Of a stretch of DNA of 64,000 nt, positions 46,763 to 58,700 are shown one piece after another. Where the stretch lies: NCBI GenBank assembly GCA_029207755.1, contig JARCOQ010000003.1:90660646-90724645 (forward strand), given 5' to 3'. Position 1 is the first letter of the stretch. Every line of letters starts with the position of its first letter. A program made the position numbers and the translations under genes. Below the pieces are notes generated by a model. It had not been told where the DNA came from. It did not search any database and worked only from the letters and a program-made list of their open reading frames with translations. This stretch comes from Chamaea fasciata (Eukaryota; Chordata; Aves; Passeriformes; Sylviidae).

Positions 46763-49700
46763 CTGCAAAGAGCATTGTAGAAGTTAAATTAGACACAAGT
46801 TGCTGTTTGAATCCCTCATGCAATCATGCACATAGCACAGTGTGTGCATCAAACTACAGTTGGAATAGTGTCTTTTGTAATGCCTTGTTCTGAAACTATT
46901 TGAGTATTAGCTGAATCACACTATACAGAATCCACTTCTACATTTATACCTAAAAAACCACTTTCCCTTTCCACTCTTACTATGAGCCCCAAGACCTGAG
47001 CAGTACAGAAACTTCACAATGAAAAGAGTGTCTGCAATATAAATTAGGTATGACAATGTTAGCTTTTACATGAGCAGTTTTTTGTTTTTCTCTTTATGGA
47101 AGTTACCTATACTCCCAACTCTCAGTAGATTACTTCCTGCATTTTATATTCCCAGTTATATATTCATAACAGAGCTATGTTCCTACAAAAACATTGAATA
47201 TTAAGAGCACTGGAAGACAAGGCCTAATTCCACCCTAACTGCCAACATCAAACATCTGGAAAGCCAACTTGCCAGTAATTTGAAGTGTCAGGTGCAACAA
47301 CAGTGGTAAGGGCTCCTGTCTGATAAGTGATCAGAAGAGTTGTTCACATGCCCATCATCTGCACTGCTGAATTATATAGTTAGTAACATTATAGTTACCA
47401 TATGACAAGTACAGACATCTTTAGTCTGCACATCCACAGTGGAAAAGATATGTATCTTAACGAATACACGCTTTCCACACCCTCTCACTAGCACCGCATT
47501 AAGTCATTCAACCCTGATTCAGTTCTGAAATCAAACACTCTGCATAAATCCTTTTAAAAGCTAAAATACTACAGTTATGCTACTTTGGAAACTTCCTATT
47601 ATCATTAAAACAGGTTACTAAAATCTTGGGATTCTTCACGTAAAAGTTCATGATGGTATTTCAAACCAGGACCAGTTACTGTTTTCATGACACTTTGTTA
47701 AAGCCACCTAAGTCTCAGACTCTTTACATTTTCCGTACTTAGTACCAGACAGATTAATGTCACCTTTAATTCTACAGTTTAGTATCCTTCTTTGCTCTTG
47801 TTCTACGTTTACTCACCTGCAAGTGATGTGACAAGAATGATGTATCCACACAAGTTTGTTGAACCTCTGGCGCCCACTGGAGCACAACTGAAGTCCTACA
47901 TGGAAACTGTGATCTGTTTCTTGAGCAGGAACTCTGCGGAAATACCTGTATTTGTGGTAATCAACTGGTTTCTGTACAGAGAAATAAGAAATTTCATGAC
48001 CTACAAGGAACACACTATGCAACTATTTATCCTAAGTAACTGCGAGACCAGATTGATAAAACTCTCATACTTAAAAACAAATACTACTGTTCCTTCAACA
48101 TACACAAATGTATACGTTAATGATGGAAGAAGTTTTCACAGAAAGCAAAAGAAGCAGGAAGGACACCACCCAACTGTGCACACTCACTGTAACACTTCTT
48201 ACCCTTCACAAGTTTCTCTTAACTTGCACTTTGGTAATCAGAAGAATTTGTAAATAAGTTGATCAAATCATTCAGAATTCAATTAACAAATACTGCTTAT
48301 CTAATTTTACTAAATGTTGTGGAACATAACTGCACACAGTCAAATCCGTTCTCTGAAAATGACCTATTCATCCTTCTTTCCCGCTAACAATGTTGACACC
48401 TAATAGCAGCATAAATGGAAATTAAGCCTAAGGGTGAGAACAACTGTTTAAATTTGAACCAGATATTTATTTGCCTTAATAAATTCTTACAGATCTGGGG
48501 ACAAGTGTAAGAGACATCACCATACTTATTTATGTATATTTTATTTTTAAACCGTTTAAAAAATTAAATTAATTTTTAAATCGTTTGGTGTAGGGCAAAT
48601 CTTTGGGTCCTTTAAAACACTCCGTCTGAGTAAGATCTTGTCAAACTATTTCTCCTCCATTCTATTTTTCTACCTACCTCTTCCTTTTTCTTCATAATTA
48701 CAGCAAATACTTTGGTTTGATTGTCTGTTTCCTGGGAAAGGCGATAATGGCCAAGCAAGATTGCATCTGTTCTGGAAGGTTAAAAAGGAGGATAATGTCA
48801 AGGACAAAAATATTCTGTCTCAAAAGTGTGATGTTCTTATAATACAAATATCAGCAATGAAACAAAGACTGACTACATAGTGTAATGATATAAACTGTTT
48901 CTTATTTCCATTCACTAAAGGCTTATTGATAATATTAAACAATGAAAACATTTTTGAAAGTTGCTTCCAATTTTCCCAAACAGGACAGTAAAGATAAGTT
49001 AGTTGGTTCTACCTAGTCTACTGCTAAATATTTACAGATTCCTGGTGAACAGCCCAAACCTGTTTGGAAGATGCAATCGATTTTCTATGCTTTTATGTCC
49101 AAACATCAAAAACACTGAATTCTTCACTTTCCTTCAGTTAAGGAAGTGTGAGAAGGCAATCAGTAAAAAAATAGTGTCTTTAAAAGGATTGTTCCATCTC
49201 CTTGCCTTAAAAATTTCAAATCACATAACACACAAAGGAAATCGAATTACAATATCGGGACCCTAAAATGAAAGGTATCTTTGCTTAAAGATCAAAATTT
49301 TTTGTAGTTCTTAGGAGAGATCTATAAATATCTACAACACAATATAAACAACATTGTTTTGCTAAGCTAGGATATAGAATCTAATACAAAAGTAAATAAA
49401 AATGTCTAGGTAAAAGCAAAATGAAAACTATAGAGCCGAATACTTGATTTCAATAACCTTGTGTTTTTAGTCCGTAAGCGAGGAACTATAGATTGAGGAT
49501 CTTCAGGAGTTGTTAGCATCATAACTTGACCATCTGGAAAGAATCTCAAATACCTGCAAAAACATAATTACACAATGCAAACCTAGAAAATATATCCTTT
49601 TCCTGTTTTTTTTTTTTTTTCCTTTCCTTTTTTTTTTTTTTTTTCCTGTCTGTTTGCTTTTAACATCACATGATGCTACCCAGGAAGATTTAGAACTTAA

Positions 49701-52700
49701 TTGCTATTAGCATTTGAAAACACGTTTCTTCACACATAACAGAAAAAAAGAGATCAGAAATCAAACGAGAGTTATGAATACTGAAAGAGGAAGTTATGAA
49801 GAGTTACGAAGTTTTGTCACCCCTTTTAAAGCAAGGTGGCTACCTTGGGATCAAAACTGACCAGAAGTTTCTCCATTCCTGTCCACTGAGACCAATGCAA
49901 CAAAATCTCAATTACAGTATCAGTACAGAATTAGCAATGTTATAAGGAATTTTTCAGGTTCTGGAATCTGATTGATTGTTACAGTACTCAAGTACTGTGC
50001 TAATGTTTCAGCCTACAGCAATAGCCATCAGGTGCAATGGTTTCTATGAACAGATTCCAGCCTCAGAAGGGAGAGCAGAATAAAACAATAAATGCTGGGA
50101 GCAGCAAGACGAACAACAGCAAAAAAACATGCTGAGGAAACAATGACAAGGCATTTACAGCAAGATGAGAAAGCCCAGCCTCTTGATTTTACAATTGATT
50201 ACACATAGGCTAACTGACTAATCTTGTATAACCATATCTATTCTCTTTGCTGAATTGTGTCGTGTTGTATCAGACATGTAAAGTAAAAGTTGTTTAGGGA
50301 AAGAAATCTGTAGATAAGTATTAATTGTTATAAGCATTCAAGCTCTCACCACATGACATGGTTTAAGTGAGGATGAAACATGTTTCTAAGCTCATTTCTA
50401 ATTATCATACTAAATCCTATTTCTAAAACCTATTCTCAAAAAATACACATTGCTTTACATGCTGTAGCAGTTTTACAGAATGTTTATTGTCCGTGATAGC
50501 CAGGGGTGGATTTAAAGAACTTAAGAGAGAGAAACATTTCACTCACTCATTGTACTACAGCTCTACCTGTAATATTCCACTTGGTGCCATGCTCTGTAGA
50601 AACCATCAAGAGACTGTTCTCCTTGACGTATGTATTTGGTCTTGCTGACATATACACCTACAGAAAAGGAAAATATATGAACAAAAACTAAGAACATAAA
50701 GTATTTATGATGAAAAAGCCAATAATCTAAAACTTTTGAGTTTTGTAACTTAAATGGTTTTGTTACTTAAATACATGGAAGTTTTTATTTTCATCCCTTG
50801 CATCTTTCCCTTCTCTTTGCAGATATTCTACAAATTGAAATGCACAAACAAATTCAGATTAGGTCTAACAACAACAATGTCATAAACATCAAACCCACCT
50901 GACTGTTTCTGTCACACAGAGTTAGAACTATTTCCAAAAGTACAGCTTACCATCAAATCGAACGCGAGGCCTCTCCAAAAACATGTCCCTCCAAGATGCG
51001 TATGGAACAAGTTTATTGCAGCTCCTGCCCCATATTTTCAAACAGACTTGATGCCAGATTTCAGGATCTCTAGTGAAAACGAGAAAAAAGCAAACACCAT
51101 AACTTCCCTACAAACCCTGTTTAGCTTTTATTTATTGAAGTAACACTCTCTTACTTAGTTTGGATGCAACTAAGAGAAACTTTCTTGAACAAAAGTAGCT
51201 CATAATCTAAAACCCTGGACTAATTTACTTAATCCTGGAGTGTTTGAAAGCCTTTTCCTCTTCCCAGTGAAACTGAAGAACAGAGCGTCATTTTCATCCA
51301 AGTACAGAACCACAACACTGCAGCACCCTGGCACTTCTCTATGTGGCTATATGAGGATGACAACGTAACAGACCACATTTTGGAGACCTGAAACACTAAT
51401 TTGCAAACAAGGTAGAGCAAGTAATACTTTCTGCTAGATTTTTATTACAGTAAAATTACCTATCTCACATACCATTTAGTAGTGTATTCAAAAACTGATT
51501 AGCACTGAGGAGCTTAACATGAAAATGTCCATGGGAAGGACAAGCAGGACATACTTAGTGCAAAGAGAAGTTTCACTCTAGATAAATTATCTTCAATACC
51601 TGGCGCAAATGTAAAATCCTCGACAAACAAGAGATAACTGCTCCAATGATCTTAGATCCAAGTCACTTGAAACCACCCATCGGAAAATGTACATTAGTAC
51701 TTCCATAGGCAACGCTAAAAAGAGAAAGAAATCCTAGTTAGATGCAACCTGTAAATCAACAGGTTATTTATAATTCTAGGTTTGGCTTTTGACTTTCCAT
51801 TAAAAAAATCCTACTTTTCACATTGTAGCCCAATGCCAGAGAACAAAAAAAAAATTAACTTAAAAGGTCACTATAGATTAGATGTGATGTCCATAAAGGA
51901 TCCTTTTGCTCCTTTTCAGCCTAGTAACTTCTGAAGCAGATGTGATTTTTTAAAAGTTTTCCGTCTGCTATAGAAGTCAGTAAAAAACATACTATAACAC
52001 AGGACTGGCTGGAAAGTAGAACATAAATCTAGAAAGAGACCGACATTGCTGCTCGAAGGACACATCTCCTGAGTTCATTTTAGAGTAATGTCTGCATCAT
52101 CTTGTGTTTACTGGCAAAAAAAGGAAATACATTTTCCCAAGTGTACAATGCACCCGTTATTAAAATAAAATAACGTTTAAAACTTTGTTTTCTTTATGTT
52201 TTGATTTGCTACATTGAATTTATTTTCTTTCCTTGACCAGAACAAAAGAGAGGCCAAGATTTCAAAGTGCAACTGATAATTTAGGATGCAGAACAAAGGC
52301 ATCTGTTTTCAAGAGAGATTATAGCTCATATACATTCTCTACAATTTAGATCTCATAAGGAAGTCTCAGGATAACACTCATAGAACTGAAGCACTGAAAG
52401 TCATTAACCTTCAAAAGACTTTCTAGCTTTATTATATAGTCTTTCTGACCCTGGAAACATGCTTGATACAAAAATCTCATACAGAATCAGATAAAATCAA
52501 GAAAGGTAAAGATGCACAGTCTACAAAACAATTGTCTCTTACTCACATTTAAAAATTGTAATAATAATTGTATTTGCAAACCAAACCAAAAGAACTGGAA
52601 AGAAAATTGGAATACACTTACTTCAGCAAGTCCATTCCTAGAAGCTGTGAGTTTTAAGTATGCCTCTGATCCTGAAAATTCTACTCAGAAATACTACATG

Positions 52701-55700
52701 GAAAAAGGTTGTGTGATAAAGACAAATGTTATATGCGAATAACATTTGTTTACCTAGTTGATAATTTTTTCTCCTTTGTATCTACAGAAGCAAAAAAACA
52801 GATAATGTATGCACTTCTTCAAAGGTGGCTTTTGAATGAAGGAGACAAATGTTTTAATAAAGTGAAATGTATATACAAATTCTGCCTCTCAACCCTTAAA
52901 GCATATCTTAACTCTTACCTGAGATGTGGGTCTGGCTGACATAAACTTCAGGCTGACAAAGTTTGACTGAAGATTCCTGAAGAGTTAACTGCTGCTGGAA
53001 ATCCGTCAGGAGATCTGCCATTTTGTCATCCTCTTTGCTATCCTCAACACTAGAAAAGGGGCAATGCCAACACTGTAATATTGGACAAAACATACCAACA
53101 GATGTCCTCATCTTGGCATCAATCCACTGCCTTACTCTCATTCAATAGAGTTGTTTCCTGTACGTTTTAAAAGCAATCTCATTTCATCATACAATAAAAC
53201 AACTAATGAAATATGATCAAGGTCTTTAAGACATTGCTGGGTTACACCTGAGAGTAACAACTGGGGTTTTTCCAGTTTTAAATTCCCATTCCAGTTTTCT
53301 TTTTGTATTTGAGCTTTTTATTGAAGTTACTAAAGAATTTCTTGACCTCATGAAAAGACAGATCTCATCTTTTACTTTGTCTAAGATATGGCATACACAG
53401 GAAATAAAGTGTTGTTAATGAAAAGTTGTATTTTGCAATCCTTCTCATGATGTAAGATATTGGAAACAATTCAGGATTATTTTTCACGCTTGCGTTACTC
53501 ACTAAAGAGTGATCCTTGGTGGGTTTATTCAACAGTAATGAAGGAAAACTACTTTTGTACCTATTCTGGAAATAGGCAGAAATAATAAATTTCAGGAGCC
53601 AGAACAAGATAGCAGAACAGAAACAATAAGCTTGCTACTCATCAGTAAATTTGAAGGATTACTAAGTGATAAAAGAACATCATCACATTAAAAAAAAGAA
53701 ATCTAAATTTAAGTTGTATGTCATAATATGATCTTTTAATAGCTGCCTGCTTGCTTGGCCCAAATAACCAGAAACGACACAAAACTCCTTGAGCACATCA
53801 CAAAACACTTTCTTTTCCCTGACTTGGTATACAAGCTAATTAAGAAATCTTCCAGTCACTTTTTAATACTATTCAATTCTACTCTAAACAAACTAATAGA
53901 ATGAGCTGAGAATATAAGCAAGCAACTAGCAGACCTACCAATGGGTTTTGAAGTATCATAGAGAAGACAATTATGTTTGGGCCTGTCCTAACTAAGACTA
54001 CACTGAGCTGTTGCACTGAACATACCTTCTTTTATTTTGGTGAGTGTGATGGTCAGTCCCAGTACCTACAGGACACACTGTAAACTGTTTTTTCAAATCT
54101 AATTGTGTAACTTGTTTTTTCTCATCAAGACCATATGAAACACCTACCACAGTAATTCAGAAGCACAAACACCACAACCAAAATCTCTCCAAAAAAATCC
54201 ATCTCTACAAATATTTCTTTTAAAACAGTAGAGTAACAATTGAGACTACTGGTTGTTTTTCCCTCACTGCAACAAAGTGCTGGGAACAGTACAGCAACAT
54301 TTTAAAAAAACCGAATAAAAATCCACAGAACTGTACAATCATTTAGGTTGGAAAAGACATCTAAGATCATCAAGCCCAACTATTAACCCAGCACTAAACC
54401 ATGTCCCTAACTGGCACCTGTACACATCTTTTAAATACCTCCAGGCATGGTGACTCAACTCCCTCTCTGGGTACCCTGTTCAAGTGCTTGACAACCCTTT
54501 CTGTGAAGACTTTTTCCTAATACTCACTCTAAAGCACACCCTGAGGCCATTTCTTCTTGTCCTGTCACTTGTTATTTGGGAGAAGAGACCAACACCTACC
54601 ACGATACAACCTCCTTTCAGGTGGTTGTAGAGAACAGTAAGATCTTCCCTGAGCCTCCTTTTCTCCAGGCTAAACACGCCCAGCTCTCTCAGCTGCTCCT
54701 CACAGGACTTGTGCTCCAGATCCTCCACCAGCTCCATTGCCCTTCCCTGGACTCACTGCAGCCCCTCAATGTCTTTCTCACAGTGAGGGGCCCCAGAACT
54801 GGACCCAGCTCTCCAGGTATGACATCAGCAGTGCTGAGTACAGAGGGACAATCCCTGCCCTGGTCCTGCTGGCCACACTTTTGCTGATATAGGCCAGGAT
54901 GCCATTGGCCTTCCTGGCCACCTAGGCACACACACTGGCTCGTGTTCAGCCAACTATCAACCAGGATCCCAGGATCCTTTTCCAACAGGCAGCTTTCCAG
55001 CCACTCTGTCCCCAGCTTGTAGCTCTGCATGGGATTGTGACCCAAGCACAGGACACAGTACTTGGCCTTGGTGAAATTCACACAATTGGCCTTGGCTCAT
55101 TGATCCAGCATGTCCAGATCTCTCTGCAGAGCCTTCCCACCCTCCAGAAGGATCACACCTGCCCAACTTCAGGTCAGAGTCTCAATGGAGTAGAGAAAAT
55201 GATGCTAAAGTAAGAAAATAATCCTTTGAAATCCAAGGTTTTTACATGACTATAGCACATCATCCAGTAGTTTTCCTACTGCACAAATGCACAGCAAAGA
55301 TTTCATGCCAGCAACACATTCAGAAATGAAACTAATGGATTCAGAAATGAAACTAATAAACCACTTGGCCTATTGTGAACTCTTTTATATTAAGTCAACA
55401 GCTGCATGGCAGCTGTACTGTCCTGGGGCAACAAGACTGAGCTAGTAATACCGCAGGGACATGGTTGTGCTTTCCTTTTTCATTCCCCATGTTAAAACTC
55501 TTGATTTTTTGATGCAGCTATCAGCAGCACCAATGGCTGCTATGAGTAAGCAAGAATTGGGGAAGCTGTTCCATAAGCTTGCCTACATTAGGCTGTGGGG
55601 CCTGGAACAGAAGTTTGGCCCTCCTTAAACGTAAGTCTTGGGCTCAGGTTATGCCAGCTGTACATCACTGCACATCCACTGAACTGAGGCTAGGGGTATT

Positions 55701-58700
55701 CCTATGCTGAAAGACTGGGCTACTCAGATTGCAATCTTTGACCTTCTAAATCTATTGCTCTATGGAAAATCATCTGGCTGTGACAGCACAAGAACAGACT
55801 ATTCCTTTGCTTAATTAAGATGCTTATTTTATTAGTATGAAGCTTTAACTAATTAATCTTTTCGCCATCTACAACTTTGTATATGATCCTAAATCTGAAA
55901 ATCAAAAATCAAAATTGTGACTGATGTTTTGGTTTTTTAATTAAGTAACAGCAAAACTATTTGTAATCCATCCCCCTGAAATTAGCTAGCTCCAAACAAG
56001 TCTGGTACTGACTTTGAAAAATATAATCTACTCAAGTGAGAGTAGGTATGTTTTCCAGACACTAATAGACTTAAAACTGCATATTACAGCAGTTTTACTT
56101 ACAGAGTATTGATATCCTTCAGAAACAAAATGTCGTATTTCAGTAGTCCTATGCACTTAATTAGTAAAATTTCATACTCACCACCTCTTTCCAACTCCAT
56201 CACCATCTGGGGACCGTGTATAGGTGATCTTAAACTCTATATCAGGTACGAGCTGCATGGCTAGACGATAAAACTTGATGGCTGAAAATAAAGGTTTGAT
56301 GTTCAAACATATCTGATGTCTATACTAGTTTATCAAAGCAAAGACTGTTATCAGAGAGATGGCTTCAGCTAAAATCACTAAAATGGTGGAAAATGTCTTT
56401 GCCCGGGAAAGCTTAGTCTAAACCGTTAGGTTTAAATCCAGCACAGAAGAGAGGAACATTAAGTACCTATTTTCAAAACTAAAAACCTCATGTACTTTTT
56501 CAGAATAAAGAGTTACCTCAGATGTGTTTCAGCTTTTACAAGTTTACCTTAATTACCACAAATTCAACTATGGAGTAGAAAATTTTACATTAAAACATTA
56601 CTAATTCCTGATGTTGTTTGTTGCCCAGCACTTGCAAAGATTTCCCAACAAGCTCTAAAGATTTTAGATGGTAGATCCACAACTAGCCGTAAGTTAAATG
56701 AAAGATAAAAATTATACAGGTAGCTTAAGTCCCTGGTATAGCACAAACAGGCATTCAGACATATGCAACACTACAAAGGTGAGAGCGATGAATAAAATAT
56801 TGTTTCAATTTTAAAATTTCAACAATAGATGCAAAATATATCAATTTCGCAATGGAAACCCATAGAAACTAAAGAAGGCACAGAACCAAACCACTCAACA
56901 CACTGAAGATGAGGAAAGCAGCCTAGTCACAAAACTATGGGATGTGAAGGAAAACCTGACAGCTTGAGTTTTGCACATTTTTCACACACACACAGAAAAT
57001 ACTTCTGCCTTTAGCACTACAGAGCACTACTACTACTACAAACATTGAGCAGAGAAAGAGGTTCAGGAACATCACTGTGGCTACAAACTGTCATTTAAGC
57101 TGCAGAATGTCTTTCTTCTGAGTCAGCTCTGTGAATCCTTCTTAATTATAATGAATTTGATGTATGCACATTCAATCTATTTTAACACCAGTAGTAGTAA
57201 AACCATGTGTGCATGTTTATGTTTCTTTGTATTGCCACATATGACACCAAGGTCAGAGGGCAATTCTTCTTCAGCTTGGACTCCTAAAACCAAAACTCAA
57301 ATAAAACATGAGTCAGTGTGGAGCTCTGAATTTGTCTGTTGAGTCTGAGAAACTTGACTTTAGGGCTAGTAAATGTTCCTGTTTCCTTGAGTTCATGTCA
57401 GGGCCAGTGACTGACGAATAGTATCCTTTGGCTGTTGAGGATGAGAAACACCAGCAGCCAGCTAAACAGAGATCAGTCTCAACTTTAGCGTTTAATCTAA
57501 CAGACAAGGCCTCTACTGTACTTAAGCAAGAACAAGCTGCAGCAAGTAACTGTCTCACAAACCTCAGGTAGCAGATTTCAGAAGGAGGCATGGATTCTGG
57601 TGACCTGGGCCAGGTCAGCAAATAAAAGCCTGGTCTGAAAACAGATGTCTCAACATGTGTTCAGTAATATATCTCTGTCTGGCATAGGACTGTGCCTCTA
57701 AGGTCTCATCTATGTGTAGAAATAGTTCAGTTTGGTTTCTCTAAGTCTCAAATAAAATTCCATTGAGACAGATGAATTCATAGTCATGCAATCCAGATGT
57801 CTGAAATACTTTTGTGAATGGAATTGTTAGATATTACTATTTCTTTGCTGCTATGTTTAACATACAAGGAGTGCAGTGAAGCAGATGAAGCCACAGCTTT
57901 CATTTTATATACACAAATGTTTAAATAGACTGCTTACCTCATCATTTTTTAAAAATTTATTCAGAAAGAACCTTCACAATCTACTACATGATTTCCTAAA
58001 TATGTACCAGATTTTTAGTTCTGACATATTTTTTTTACTGTGCATTTAATCCTTTACCAAACACCCACCATATCTTAGCCTAAAGTAATTCTGCCCTGTA
58101 AAAACACTAAACAAATTAGAAACTGGGACAACTGATTTTATTAACTACAGGGGACTCGTACTTCTCTCACTTACTATGAGCTATGAAACAACAACCAAAA
58201 ATCCCTTGAAAATGAAGGAAAATTCCCATGGCGAAGTGGAAATTTTGTATTCAGCAGGTGGCTGAGTTCAGGAGTTTCCAGAGTTCTCCCAGATTTCTGC
58301 ATCTTAACTTATTTTGCACCTGTACTTTAAACAGGGTGGCCAAACCCTCTGGTGGATGAGCAGGATGGCACATACATTCTGCTTCGCTTTCTTTCCCGCA
58401 TGAAAGAAACAGGAAATTGGTATCTCCACTACTGACCTACAGGACTTGGAAGTTAGGACAGACTTCTTACTCTCCAGATTCTGCAAACTAAATACGAGAA
58501 AGAAAACTTTGAATTTCCATTTTTACTAGTGCTGATAGCAAGAGTGTAGGTAAGCAAACTAGGCACTTTAAATATTTATGACAAACCTCGAAGACTACCA
58601 GATTTGAATATTCACTGCAGGAATTCTTCAAAAAGCTATTTTAGTATGCTGTGTTAATTAAAAAGCAAAGAAAAACCCCCAAACCCAAACAGACCTCTCC

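Larger units (their letters stand above)
53050..56181 (-). other. FBXO9: FBXO9 large intron with CR1 insertion
   Basis: A 3.1 kb intron. The CR1 copy at 54332-55185 and a 21-bp duplication at 55318 are listed separately; the remaining sequence shows nothing recognised. Confidence 0.85.

Noticed and set aside
54689..55081. 130-codon minus-strand open frame
   Set aside because: It is a decayed CR1 reverse-transcriptase remnant, not a host gene.
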